This document shows, piece after piece, positions 45,284-56,339 of a stretch of 64,000 nucleotides of DNA. Each line of letters opens with the position of its first letter. The first letter of the stretch is position 1. This DNA comes from Limanda limanda (lineage: Eukaryota > Chordata > Actinopteri > Pleuronectiformes > Pleuronectidae). The stretch lies in assembly GCF_963576545.1 (NCBI RefSeq), contig NC_083645.1:2938001-3002000 (forward strand). Direction: 5' to 3'. The notes beneath the pieces are model-generated. The model was not told where the DNA came from. It made no database searches and saw only the letters and a list, made by a program, of their open reading frames with translations. Position numbers and translations under genes: made by a program.

Positions 45284-46306
45284 GTTTCTCTATGGTAGTG
45301 CTATGGACATTTTATTTGAGGAATAAAAGTCAATAAAGAGGTACTGTAAAGCTGCAAAATATGCAAAAAAGTGTAACATTTTAAGGATTTTGAGACCAGA
45401 GAATGCATGTGTGTGGATCAGAGTTAGATAGGAGGGAGCATATTAAGTGAATTAGCAAAATAAGTACTTTGGCCTGTTAGGTCACAAAAAGACTCATAAT
45501 GAGCTTTACCATGTAAAGTGTTGTGTTAAACACAATTAACAGAATATGTAAATCAATTCTACGGAAGCTATTGATATTTAAAAGCAATATTTTATGTGCG
45601 CATGGACTATGTAGGTGCTTCCAGGCCCACTTGCTATTTTTGCTTATGGGCACAATGGTATGTACTCAATGGCTGGATAAAGGTGAAGTCTCATTATCCT
45701 CTCAGCCAGTCACAGTACTTTCCTCATAGCTCCGAAACAGCTGTTGAATCAGAGTGCAGCATGACAAAAATCTACCGCCGAATGGAAAGAGTGCTTCTCC
45801 AGATAATTGTATTTACAATATATTACAACAATATACATATTATGAATATAACAATAATATCAACAGTAACTGGTATAAAGAATAGAAGCATTGACACTTT
45901 GCATGAAGTCGTTTCACATCAATCCAACTACATTTTAACTAATTCTGATTCAATTGACCTTTATTTTATCAGGTGTTTGGGCAGAAGTTTCAGAAGAGAA
46001 TCTCAAATATCTAAAAACTGCTAAACTATCGGCATAACACTGGGGGTAAGTGAGATTTTCTGGGAGCAATTTGTGTAAAATAACTCTTAAGATTAGAAGA
46101 TTAAAAGAAGAAATTCCTGGAAACCATACACCAAACCAGACTGGAAACCATTTACCGCACAAGGGGGCAACTAAGAGGACGTCAAATTTAATGTAATTTA
46201 AGTAATAGTTGGAATCATTTCTTAGGATGCAACATAATATCAAAAAAGGTATCATACACAACAAGTTATAAGACAGGTCAGTTTTAACTGGGACATAATG
46301 TGCATA
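45284..46306. other. intronic block present in copy A, absent from copy B
   Basis: In B the sequence passes directly from ACAAATAAATATT to CACAATTGAAGGG, while A has about 1.02 kb between these words. No terminal repeats or target duplication are visible in A's extra block, so a deletion in B is as likely as an insertion in A. Contains a non-convincing frame at 45596-46024. Confidence 0.6.
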
Positions 46307-46414
46307 TCTTCACAATTGAAGGGTTGAGCTCTGTACACACAGTGCAGCAACATAAACACACTGACACTCAAACATTAAATTCAACAGTAACAAACTTCGA
46401 TCTTAAAACTTTAC

Positions 46415-46552
46415 CTCTTCCCCTTTTTGGTGACTGGCAGTGAGAGGCTTGTTGAGGTGTCAGAGGGCCCTGCTCTGGTGCTGCATTGCTATGACCCACA
46501 TCTGGCATTGCAGGGTCTTTCTCTTCCCTCTGACTGGATGTTACCCGACTCT
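46415..46552 (-). pseudogene. recombinase-like gene copy A: penultimate exon (138 nt)
   Basis: Flanked by ATTTTCAG and GTAAAG. Encodes a disordered Pro/Gln/Ser linker (SNAAPEQGPLTPQQASHCQS, PKRGR). Phase 1 in and phase 1 out. Counterpart of 56688-56825. Confidence 0.6.
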
Positions 46553-46956
46553 CTGAAAATCAGAAGAAAACTAATTACAAAAAGAAAAGTAATTCTAAAG
46601 TATTAGTCATTCTTCAGTAAATTTGTATTCAGGATTTGTATCAGTGCAGATCCAGTCATGTATTAATGTATTTTACTTAGCCTAATTTATCTTTTAGAGA
46701 AAGAGACGGGAGAAAGAGAAAAAAGAAAGCTGAGGTGAGAGTTGCCAACACCATCATTGTAAATTAGTTATACTAATAAAGTGCAGTGCTGTAAATCTGC
46801 AGGTGTGTTTGTATTATTCTATGATCAATTTGCCATCATGTCTAAGCTTATAAGAGATGATTTCAGTGATAAGTTATAGCCATAGACTGCACGTCTTTTA
46901 AATCAGACTTCTACAAAGAAAATATTAGTATATGGTGCGATCACTGTCTCTCATAC

Positions 46957-47080
46957 CAGCTAGATCATCACTGAAAATGTCCTGGACTGAGCGTTTCTGT
47001 AGTTCCAACAGAGTGAGACATCTTCCCTCGAGCTGAGACCGTGTCACGTCAATGGTAGGAGTCACATTCTCCCAGTTAAT
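46957..47080 (-). pseudogene. recombinase-like gene copy A: 124-nt exon
   Basis: Encodes INWENVTPTIDVT...QLEGRCLTLLELQKRSVQDI then FSDDLAG before a GTATGAG donor. Like its B counterpart it fits phase 0 at its acceptor, whereas the preceding exon ends in phase 1. Confidence 0.5.
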
Positions 47081-47290
47081 CTTTCATTCATATCGTCAGT
47101 AATATAGGTTTATCAACTTAACATTTTTGACCCAGGACCTCCAGCATTTGAATCAAGTAGCTCGTGAAAAAATGTGTCAGATGCACATTTAGATATGCAC
47201 ATGCATATATTTAGATGCATACAATAATTGGATAGGACATCCTTGAATACATAGGCATGGTTAAATTTAAGGCCATATGAAACTACTTAC

Positions 47291-47344
47291 CTTGTGAATC
47301 TGACTCACACGCCACCTCAGTGTCACTGTCCATCTGCACATTCT
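47291..47344 (-). pseudogene. recombinase-like gene copy A: 54-nt exon
   Basis: AACTCACAG acceptor and GTAAGT donor around 18 codons, ENVQMDSDTEVACESDSQ. Identical in content to 57567-57620. Confidence 0.6.
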
Positions 47345-47540
47345 CTGTGAGTTAGTGGGGGTTGGAGGAGGGGGTGGGAGGGGAGAGAATAACTGTTAGT
47401 GCAATTTATTGATTCTGACGTGCTCCAATTTTACCCTAAAAAAATATGTGAGATATTGGAGATAAATATTGTTTGATCACTTTATATAAATACATTTTAT
47501 TTTATGCAGAGAAATGTGAAGAAAGATGAATAATTAATAC

Positions 47541-47869
47541 CCTCAGGATCAATGTTGAAGGCAATCAGACCCACGGTAGCAGGTAAAAGCGGAGGGTCTT
47601 GCAAACAAGTATATGTTCTCCTGAGGAACCCCACATTCCTGCCGTTTGCTGACCAGCAGATCCAAAGCTTGTTGCATTGCTGGGGTCAAAAGCACAGGTA
47701 CCTTTCTTCACCTTTTTCCTCTTATCTCTATCCTCCGGAAATGTTGACACGGTTTATTTTCTAGGTCTGAGAGGGCTTCATTTACATCTTCATGGGGGTC
47801 AGATGAATTCTCACTCAAATAAGCAGAGGGGCATTTTTGACACCTCCCCTGCTCTTCGTCGATTGAACA
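47541..47869 (-). pseudogene. recombinase-like gene copy A: main exon, C-terminal remnant
   Basis: Corresponds to B residues of about 490-595 (LTPAMQQALDLLV, RQECGVPQENIYLFARPSAF) followed directly by the exon end. About 270 bp present in B (57835-58106) is deleted, removing the equivalents of R615, H641 and Y650. At 47869, inside the FNRRRAGEV codons, the strand switches: the remaining exon continues inverted on the plus strand. Confidence 0.8.
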
Positions 47870-48942
47870 TCATCATTTTCTTCTTTAAAGATGAACAACC
47901 AGATTCAGTTAGATTCAGACGAGCCTTTGGACTTCACCACAGATGACAGTGAAGAAGAATACATTCCTGAGACCAGTCAGGATTCGTCTGACTGGTCAGA
48001 AAATATTCCTGACAGTTCTTCTTCCCAACATGATGGTTTGGCTGAGGGTTCACTTTCCATACATGGCCAGAGGTGGCACAGGCTGTGTCCTTCCCAAAAG
48101 GCTCTAAAGAACGCAGAATGCATCTGGAGCATTTGAGAAATAGAGGAAACTTCGCACACTTTTGAGATATTAAATGCAGGTGTTGGAGATCTTGTTCCTC
48201 GCAAGCAGCCAAAACCGGTGTCCAGGCACTCTGTGCATTTTCCATACCGCCACCACCTGGTGTGAAAGTTGAATTTTGGAAGCTGTTAAGCAACATGGTT
48301 CAAGATGAAGTTTATTCTGCAGTCAAGTCTGATGTCTGTATTATGGAGTATGGTGAGCTTCTTTATAACCGTCTTGGCTTTGATGTTTGCAAACATGAAT
48401 ACATTCAACAGATACTGAGAGAGCTGGGAAGGCTTCTGGTATGCTCAAGGAAAACCACTCCCTTGACGACAATTCAAGACCACATCAAACCTGCAAATTT
48501 TTTGCATGTTGTTCAAGCAGTAAAGCTTTTAGCTGGCCATGACAGTGAAACCAATTCATTCAAGAGCCCAAGTCTTGCCCTCAAACTTGGACATAGCTTG
48601 ACAAAGATTTCAATGCTTGTTGAAAGCCGTGCAAATGTACAGACCAACTACAATGCAGCAAAAGAGGCTTGTACATTCCGCAGAGTGTATGAAAGTAGAT
48701 GGAATGAAATGATATCATCTGCATCACTGAGAACACTTCAGGAATCTAAGTGGAATGCAAAAATACAACAACATGTCAGAGTGAAGTCAATACAGAAATA
48801 TTTCATGTATCTGACTCAAAATCATTCTAAATTTACAAAGATTCAAGTTGGCTATGATTTCTGTAATAAATATATTGCCAGCTATAGCACTGCTGGAACC
48901 ATTACAGTTGAGAACAAGTTAAGGTGGAGTCTGGAAGGTTGA
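47870..48942 (+). pseudogene. recombinase-like gene copy A: inverted N-terminal part of the main exon
   Basis: On the plus strand, after TTCTTTAAAG, the frame reads MNNQIQLDSDEPLDFTTDDS and EEEYIPETSQDSSDWS. A deletion joins to ENIPDSSSSQHDGLAEGSLS, then another deletion and frameshift remove both zinc fingers. From 48205 it reads GVKVEFWKLLSNMVQDEVYS, LGFDVCKHEYIQQILRELGR, FLHVVQAVKLLAGHDSETNS up to LQESKWNA (48762). It then runs without a splice site into the repeat that in copy B forms the intron upstream of the 62-aa exon, where the frame drifts to a stop at 48942. The 62-aa exon is missing. Confidence 0.85.
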
Positions 48943-49303
48943 AATTGACCTGTGAATAACAACTGGTATGACTGGTAGAATGCAAACTCAGCTCAAGTCC
49001 AAAGACATGTGTCTTACATGGTGTTTTTTAAGTTTAAGGACAGACAATATCAAATATATGTAATTTAATGTTAACTTTATGAATCACCTGCCGTGGTAAA
49101 AACAAGAGACCTGACTGGTGTGTTTGAGACTGGTCTTCTAAAAGGACCCTGACTTGACCCCATAAAACCACTAAAACCAACATGTGCTTGGTAAATACAT
49201 TTGAATAAATAAAAAACAAAATGTAGATTTAAGTTCAATCACTTCTACAATGAGCAAAGAGTAACGACATTAAATACAATTAATTCAGACACAAAATCAG
49301 TAC

Positions 49304-49405
49304 CTGGTTCTTGAAGAATGATGGTCTCTGAGGATCTTTCTCAGGAGTCATGGCGATATCAGCTTCAAAAGTGTCAATGACAGCAACAGTTGAATGTCCA
49401 GCCAC
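49304..49405 (-). CDS. recombinase-like gene copy A: upstream 102-nt exon
   Basis: TTCTTCAG acceptor, 34 codons starting VAGHSTVAVIDTFEADIA and MTPEKDPQRPSFFKNQ, then GTACTG donor. Symmetric phase 0. It contains an ATG in a good context (GCCATGA) that may be the start codon. Single copy here, against five copies upstream of B. Confidence 0.55.
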
Positions 49406-50699
49406 CTGAAGAATGAGTTAAACATCATTATTGAGCAGCTGATGAGCAGGAGCATTATTTCAATTCAGCTACAATAGCAATAGGCAGAAACAAAAGACAA
49501 CAACACTTGAGAGTGAAGGCAATACTGATATATTTCCTGTATTTGACTCAAAATCAATCTACCGTTCATTGGTACGTAGACGTCAAGTTCAATGATTTCA
49601 ACAGGAAAGAGTGAAAGACTAAATTATGAACAAATGAAATACAATAAATTAAATTGTATAGCCCAAAAATGTACAAGGCTCTATGTTCATAACAGATTGC
49701 AAAGTTAAAAAAGGCAAAACTTAAAATAATAGACAGGTAAAACCCAGATTTAGTTAAATTCTGAGAAAATAAATATTTTCAGCATCTCTCTGATGTTTAA
49801 GCCAATACATATATTATTTCAGCAAACAAACATCCCTTTCACACTGACATTCAGCAACTCAATTGTGACGAACCTCTTTCCTCCAAGGCCATTCAGTCCC
49901 TCCATAGTCATATATCTATAATCAAATATAGTGCAGTTTTAATCCAAACAGATAATAATCTTGAGCTTTAAAGCCATCTTACACATATACAAAAAATTAT
50001 ATGTTAAGACAATCAAATCTGGACCACTGCAGGGTAACAGGATGCTGCTGCTGACTAAAAAAATTACCCATTCCCAATCACTATAACCTTACTTGGAAAA
50101 AACAGCAGCATGACAGAGATGTGACTTGGTGTGCCCTACCCCATCACCACGTCATTAAGTAAAATGGCTGCCTCGCAGGCCCGAATTCAACATGAACTTT
50201 AAACACAACCCTCAGCAAAATGCTGCTTTGTGATAGATAGCATGTTACACTTGAAACCGAGCTTTCTTGTGTCACATTCATCACACTGTTTCTGTGTCTT
50301 ATTCATTCAAGTAACTGAAGTTAATGATAAAACAAACCATAGTCTACTACCCACCATGTTTAACCAGCCAGGTGCCGGGCAGATTAATGTTAGCACGTGG
50401 CTAACGGCCTAGCTAGCTAGCTACGTAGCTGTCCCTCCTGGCTCTCCCTAGTGAGTAAAAATCAGCAAGGCACAAAACCTGTTGCTTTATAATTATTGCT
50501 TTGTAACGTCCAAAGCATTGTGATAATTCACATTTAACTTAATGTTAACTTAAGTTAAGCTACCAGGCTCATGTTAATGTGTGCTTTTACCAGTTTAAAA
50601 AAAACGTTTCTTTGACCACATGCTACATCTAAATCAAATTGGCTCAGCTCACTTATAATAAATCACGATGTAATGTCAGCATAACTTACCTTCTTATAA
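49406..50699 (-). other. copy A first intron
   Basis: Lies between the exon at 49304 and the donor at 50699. AT-rich with no other exon recognised. A GCTAGCTAGCTACGTAGCT patch is near 50410. Confidence 0.5.
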
Positions 50700-50843
50700 G
50701 CACCTGCTTCATCCACCTGCGCACGCAGAAGTGAACTTTTCTCTCCGGTCACCTCCTCTGTGTCGAGTCAAGGAGCGCTTGTTCTGAGAGCACGTCCTGT
50801 AAGGGTGGTGATACTACCACGGACTTCCGTCTCCGCCCACCAG
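50700..50843 (-). promoter_or_regulatory. probable promoter and first exon of recombinase-like copy A
   Basis: Minus strand: GGTGGGCGGAGACGGAAGT (50823-50841) contains a GC box and an ETS-type CGGAAGT. A CpG-containing leader follows and ends in a strong AAG|GTAAGT donor at 50699. The frame in phase with the next exon has a stop upstream and no ATG, so the leader is probably untranslated. There is no TATA box. The transcription start is not determinable. Confidence 0.45.
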
Positions 50844-51047
50844 GCATGTCGCTATACATCTATCTAAGTCAGGGGTTTCCAAAGTGGGGGGGGGGTCGCG
50901 AGACACAGAGGCGGGGTCGCGATATGCATTCCCAAAAAAAAATACAATTATTTATTTTTTTTATAAAAAAAAAAAAAAAAAAAAAATTTTTTTGTATAAT
51001 ACATATGTATGGAAGCCCATTTCCGCCACTGTGATGAAAAAAAAAAA

Positions 51048-51707
51048 AATTGGTATCTCATTATTATGAGATACTATCTCATAATTATGACTTAGCATCT
51101 CATTATTATGAGATACTATCTCATTATTATGAGATAGTATCTCATAATTATGACTTAGCATCTCATTATTATGAGATAGTATCTCATTATTATGACTTAG
51201 TATCTCATAATTATGACTTAGCATCTCATAATTATGACTTAGTATCTCATTATTATGAGATAGTATCTCATAATTATGACTTAGCATCTCATTATTATGA
51301 GATAGTATCTCATAATTATGACTTAGCATCTCATTATTATGACTTAGTATCTCATTATTATGAGATAGTATCTCATAATTATGACTTAACATCTCATTAT
51401 TATGAGATAGCATCTCATTATTATGAGATACTATCTCATAATTATGACTTAGCATCTCATAATTATGACTTAGCATCTCATTATTATGAGATACTATCTC
51501 ATAATTATGACTTAGCATCTCATTATTATAAGATAGTAACTCATAATTATGACTTAGCATCTCATAATTATGACTTAACATCTCATTATTATGAGATAGT
51601 ATCTCAAAATTATGACTTAGCTTCTCATTATTATGAGATAGTATCTCATTATTATGACATAATGTCTCATAATTATGACTTAGCATCTCATTATTATGAG
51701 ATACTGA
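51048..51707. repeat. 21-bp palindromic tandem array, left arm
   Basis: Units alternate TCTCATTATTATGAGATA and TCTCATAATTATGACTTAGC. The core TCATAATTATGA is a perfect palindrome. Because 21 is a multiple of 3, frames stay open on both strands (SHNYDLA and SHNNEML-like peptides); these are not genes. Confidence 0.95.
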
Positions 51708-51730
51708 CTGCAGGGTCTGTCATGCGAGTC

Positions 51731-51732
<2 letters not shown>

Positions 51733-51785
<53 letters not shown>
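51733..51785. repeat. (TG)n microsatellite in the foldback loop
   Basis: Uninterrupted TG dinucleotides. Confidence 0.9.
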
Positions 51786-51788
<3 letters not shown>

Positions 51789-52361
51789 CTTGTCTCTATT
51801 CCTCTTCACTAAAACTGATAATCACATGTATTTTTTAGTAATTATTCGATGATGACCGATCAAGACTTCGGATCGCTCCGTCACTTTAACGCTGACGGTC
51901 CTGTACTGTGCGCGTCACGTTACATCTCACGTTACGAAACACATGTTTAAACACCGTGTGCACGTAGTCCCCAGCTCCACACAACACGTGTTTCATGAAC
52001 TCAAACAAACACAAAGTTAACATCAGTCCTGTACGTGTCCTAATAAGTTGTGATCGGTGCTGGTGTTTATTGTTAAAGTGTGAAGTGAGCGCGGGTCAGA
52101 GGGAAGTGAGGCGGAAGCAGACACAGACACACACAGGACGACCGGACTTTTAATGAGCGTCTGTTCTGATGCTGGAGCAGCGCTTGTTATAATTATTCAG
52201 CGGCAGCACATCGCTAAGACAATGAACGGAGCAGAAAACATGGATCGATCCTGTTATGTCTCTGTATCGATGCACAGTCGCCCACTTCCGCGAGTAAGGC
52301 TGCTGTCCCCGCACCCGCTCAGCCTCGGGTTCCCTGCTCTGTGGCGCCCCGCCCACAATCC
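51786..52361. other. single-copy-looking CpG-rich loop sequence
   Basis: GC- and CpG-rich relative to the arms, with GCGCGTCACGTTAC-type words and a short frame beginning MNGAENMDRSCYVSVSMHS (about 52220 on). It does not match anything else in the window. Possibly captured promoter or first-exon DNA. Confidence 0.35.
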
Positions 52362-52510
52362 GTATCTCATAATAATGACTTAGTATCTCATTATTATGAG
52401 ATAGCATCTCATAATAATGACTTAGCATCTCATAATTATGACTTAGCATCTCATAATTATGAGATACTATCTCATAATAATGAGATACTATCTCATAATT
52501 ATGACTTAGT
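52362..52510. repeat. third, shorter palindromic array inside the loop
   Basis: About seven units of the same 21-bp repeat, bounded by GCCCCGCCCACA (52346-52357) and TGTGGGCGGG (52518-52527), a short inverted pair. A foldback within a foldback. Confidence 0.85.
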
Positions 52511-52671
52511 GTCTGACTGTGGGCGGGTTGCAGCAGAGCAGGTGAGCAGTGGTAGAGAGGCTGGGAACTCAGTGAAGTCAAGTTAAGGTTTGAGTTAATG
52601 ATAACTACGCCCGCCACTGTAACAGAAATACAACATTTGACTTGCATGACAGACCCTGCAGTCAGTATCTC

Positions 52672-53295
52672 ATAATAATGAGATGGTAAGTCATAATTAT
52701 GAGATATTATGTCATAATAATGAGATACTATCTCATAATAATGAGAAGCTAAGTCATAATTTTGAGATACTATCTCATAATAATGAGATGCTAAGTCATA
52801 ATTATGAGATACTATCTCATAATAATGAGATACTAAGTCATAATTATGAGATGCTAAGTCATAATAATGAGATGCTAAGTCATAATAATGAGATGCTAAG
52901 TCATAATTATGAGATACTATCTCATAATAATGAGATACTAAGTCATAATTATGAGATGCTAAGTCATAATTATGAGATACTAAGTCATAATAATGAGATA
53001 CTATCTCATAATAATGAGATGCTAAGTCATAATTATGAGATACTTCTCATAATAATGAGATAGTAAGTCATAATAATGAGATACTATCTCATAATAATGA
53101 GATGCTAAGTCATAATTATGAGATACTATCTCATAATAATGAGATACTAAGTCATAATTATGAGATGCTAAGTCATAATTATGAGATACTAAGTCATAAT
53201 AATGAGATACTATCTCATAATAATGAGATGCTAAGTCATAATTATGAGATGCTAAGTCATAATTATGAGATAGTATCTCATAATTATGAGATACC
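52672..53295. repeat. 21-bp palindromic tandem array, right arm
   Basis: Same repeat as the left arm in inverse order, ending TATGAGATACCAATTTTTTT. Confidence 0.95.
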
Positions 53296-53787
53296 AATTT
53301 TTTTTTTTTCATCACAGTGGCGGAAATGGGCTTCCATACATATGAGTTGATATTAGAATAAAACCATGCAATTGTAGCCGAGCGTTTAGTTGTTGTATTG
53401 AATAAGGCCTCAGCCTAAAGAAGACACAGGAGACATAGCAGCCGTTTAGTACGGAACCCTTCCAGTAAAATCCCTCTTCAAAATAAGAGTCACTAAATAA
53501 AATAGCTTACACATTTCCCATCAGTTTTTTCTTTTTTCTCCCATTTTTTTACTCCACAAAAAAATACATTTCCTTTTTTTATCTTACGACACAGGTTAGC
53601 GAAGGTTAGAAGGAGAGGCTACCTGAGCAGACATGCACAAGCAGGCCAGACGCACGCACGCACAGTGCATGTGCGTGGCTGTGCGCAACATTATAAACCA
53701 CCTCCAGTGTCGTTGGGGGTCCCCAGTCTCTGGCACCGTTATTTTGGGGGTCGCAGGCTTAAAAGTTTGGGAACCCCTGATCTAAGT

Positions 53788-53930
53788 GACCATTCAATCA
53801 TACAAACATGGCTATTTATTGACAAATTGAGAATATTATCAGTTTTTTAAATTATTAGTAAAGCTGAATGTCATGTATTTGTCTGGGAAGTTAGGATGAT
53901 GAGTTAATCATATGCGTTTATCATCTCCAT
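53788..53930. other. short spacer
   Basis: No recognised feature. Confidence 0.4.
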
Positions 53931-53934
53931 CGTA

Positions 53935-54165
53935 CACATACACTATATTGCAAAAGGTGGATACTTTGAAGAATATAAAATATAAAATATATTCTGGTTT
54001 GTTGAGCTTTTTTTTCTTTACCACATAATTCCATATGTGTTCCTTCATAGTTTGGATGTCTTCTATATTAATCAGCAATCTAGAAAAAATGTAAATAAAG
54101 AAAAAACATTGAAAGAGCAGATGTGTCCAAACTTTTGACTGGTACTGTATATGTTTAACAAAAGT
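53935..54165. mobile_element. Tc1/mariner-like element end
   Basis: Contains TATATTGCAAAAGG, ATATAAAATATATTCTGGTT, CCACATAATTCCATATGTGT and finally GTGTCCAAACTTTTGACTGG followed by TACTGTATA. This is the terminal non-coding part of a Tc1-like family frequent in ray-finned fish (recognised from memory). The transposase is absent. Confidence 0.6.
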
Positions 54166-54770
54166 TAGCTACATGTGAGTGACTAAGCTAGCTAACTTAA
54201 TTCGTTTGTTGATTTGACTGCTGAGAAATTAAATCCTGTGGCTAAGAAAATCAAATAAATTGACAAGTTACTGTTAATGTGGTTTAACATAAAGATATAA
54301 ACATTGTCCCCTCAGCAGCTAAAGGAGAGTAGACTAGCTGACTTAAGTGAAAACATTTGCATATCACAATTACCTTGTTAAGTTAACCACAGGAGCGGAA
54401 TGGATTATGATGCATGTTGGCAGGAGGTAACCAGCAGGTGGTAATATATACTCTTTCCACTTCAGTGCTGGCAGGGTCAGACTCTGGGTGAAAATCGTCT
54501 TATCATCATATTATTATACTTCCTTCAATCGTGAATAAAATCACTGATCTACAATATTTTTTGATTTCATTGCGTTGACTGTGTGCTAAATGAGCCGGTG
54601 GGACTTGATGGAACATGATTTCTTTCATATGAGTTGTGGGCGGTCTCAAGCAACAAAATTAAACTCAAGTCTGACTTAAAAAAGAAAAATACTGTATTAT
54701 ACCGTGAAATTGAGCAATAGCTTGCTGTGAATATTGTTTTCCGCAAAGGCATCAACAATTTAAAGTATTC
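54166..54770. other. non-coding spacer before copy B
   Basis: No recognised feature; copy A-like sequence begins at about 54774 with GCAAGGCAAAGACCTATCC. Confidence 0.5.
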
Positions 54771-54773
54771 AAC

Positions 54774-55698
54774 TGCAAGGCAAAGACCTATCCAAAAATT
54801 GCATGCCATCAAAAAATATTCTGTTCAAGTATAATAGTAATGTTTCACATTATCTATCATTAGCAGAACAATCCTGTATCTTTTATTTCCTTGTTTAAAT
54901 TTAATGGAAGTTGCTACAAATGATTGCATTGTGGGATCCACCCTTTCTTCTAGGTGTACAGAGCTGAGAAAAATCAAGCAGTATCCTGGAGTGGTCCTTA
55001 AAAAGAATGTGGCTTCAAATGATCAATCAGACAAAGTAGAGTTCACAACCGGACCAGGTACCACCTCCTGGGGACTTGTCAGGTATTTAGTTATGTGTGA
55101 GGTCAATATATACACACTGTCTGGTTTTTCTTACTTCCTGAGTACCACTCAACACACTCAGGTTTAACCTACTTTGGGTAACCACTTGACACCTTCGACT
55201 GTAAAGGTGAGTTCTATGGAACCATTATGCAGCATGACATTCATCAGCTGGAGCTCCTACTTTGGGTAACCACTTGACACCTTCGACTGTAAAGGTGAGT
55301 TCTATGGAACCATTATGCAGCATGACATTCATCAGCTGGAGCTTAGCATTTGTGTCAGAATTAAGTTTCTGTCAAGTAGTGGTACAACATTACTTTAAGG
55401 CTACTCTAGTGATTTTATTCATGATTAGAATTTGCTACCATATGAAACTTAGTATTCAAAGGCACTGTTTAACTACGGTTAGCAATATTATAGGACAAAA
55501 GTCTCATCAACTATCATGAATAACAATTACATTAACTGTTGTCAATTTAAATGCAAGGCAAAGACCTATCCAAAAATTGCATGCCATCAAAAAATATTCT
55601 AATCAAGTATAATAGTAATGTTTCACATTATCTATCATTAGCAGAACAATCCTGTATCTTTTATTTCCTTGTTTAAATTTAATGGAAGTTGCTACAAA
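54774..55698. repeat. one 780-bp-type unit on the 3' side of copy B
   Basis: A partial unit tail (54774-54924) plus one full unit to 55698, nearly identical to the three units at 42058-44396, with small deletions. The downstream sequence (55699-56580) then matches 44397-45283. Confidence 0.9.
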
Positions 55699-55843
55699 TG
55701 AGATGCTTCGGCCATTTCAACAACAACACTTTACTGTAAATTGTCAGATATCAAAAAAGTATCAAACAAAAATGCCAGTCACTGGTACCATCTCTTCAAA
55801 TAAGAGGATTATCTTTCTTATTATATTGTGAATACAACACATT

Positions 55844-56031
55844 TATGGAGGACCATACATGACTTAAGTAAAAATAAATAAATATATAAATAAGTACATT
55901 TAAGACATTTTAGTAATTTCTGTATTTATTCCCGTATTTATCTATTTATTTCTGTACTTATTTCCTTATGCATTTATTTGTTTATTTATATATTTATTTA
56001 TTTATACTTAAGTCATGTATGGTCCTCCATA
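55844..56031. mobile_element. 188-bp foldback MITE (copy B)
   Basis: Orthologous-position counterpart of 44539-44726, with the same ends and the same CACATT flanks. Confidence 0.75.
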
Positions 56032-56339
56032 CACATTAGCATTAGGGACCAAAAAAAAACACGCTAATTAATGAAGTCATGTTAGACTTAACGTTATTGA
56101 CAGGTTCATCAATAAAAAAAACAATTGTTAGTTGAACACTCCTTCTATAGCTTAACAGACCTCCAACACTTTTTGCAAATATGAAAACAATAAGATTTAA
56201 ATGATTAAAGATTATAGAAAATGAAATACGAGACTATAGGCAAGAAATTATGACATCAGATTAGATAAACTGAGATAAAGGGAGATTATGATTTAACATG
56301 TGACATGTAAAACAGGTGTCAACAGACATCAAATAACAA

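Larger units (their letters stand above)
51008..53338. mobile_element. 2.3-kb foldback element with palindromic 21-bp repeats
   Basis: Outer ends TATGGAAGCCCATTTCCGCC and its inverse (53338 back) are flanked by CATATG on both sides. Arms of about 718 bp (51008-51725) and 695 bp (52644-53338) are inverted copies, both passing through ACTGTGATG, an A/T homopolymer, the palindromic array and GCAGGGTCTGTCATGC. Loop 51726-52643. No coding capacity. The end bases are palindromic, so the exact boundary and the target duplication are ambiguous by a few bases. Confidence 0.85.
50870..53779. mobile_element. non-autonomous hAT with perfect 8-bp target duplication
   Basis: Left end CAGGGGTTTCCAAAGTGGGG, right end AAGTTTGGGAACCCCTG. 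The 8-bp duplication ATCTAAGT is exact (50862-50869, 53780-53787). A G-rich GGGGTCGCGAGA-type region near the left end and GGGGGTCGCAGG near the right end are typical of Charlie-group ends. Only about 140 bp (left) and 440 bp (right) are hAT; the rest is the nested foldback at 51008-53338. No transposase. Confidence 0.9.

Noticed and set aside
45596..46024. 142-codon plus-strand frame in the copy A-specific intron block
   Set aside because: Low-complexity Ile/Asn-rich end, absent from copy B, and no family signature.
51050..51838. Open frames of 240-260 codons on both strands in the palindromic array (SHNYDLA/SHNNEML repeats)
   Set aside because: The repeat period is 21 nt, a multiple of 3, so frames stay open on both strands by arithmetic; the DNA is a palindromic satellite.
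52153..52383. 76-codon frame starting MSVCSDAG in the foldback loop
   Set aside because: Runs into the palindromic array and has no homologue I recognise; kept only as possible captured sequence.
51048..53295. CRISPR-like array
   Set aside because: Repeats are contiguous palindromes of 21 bp without unique spacers, in a eukaryotic genome.
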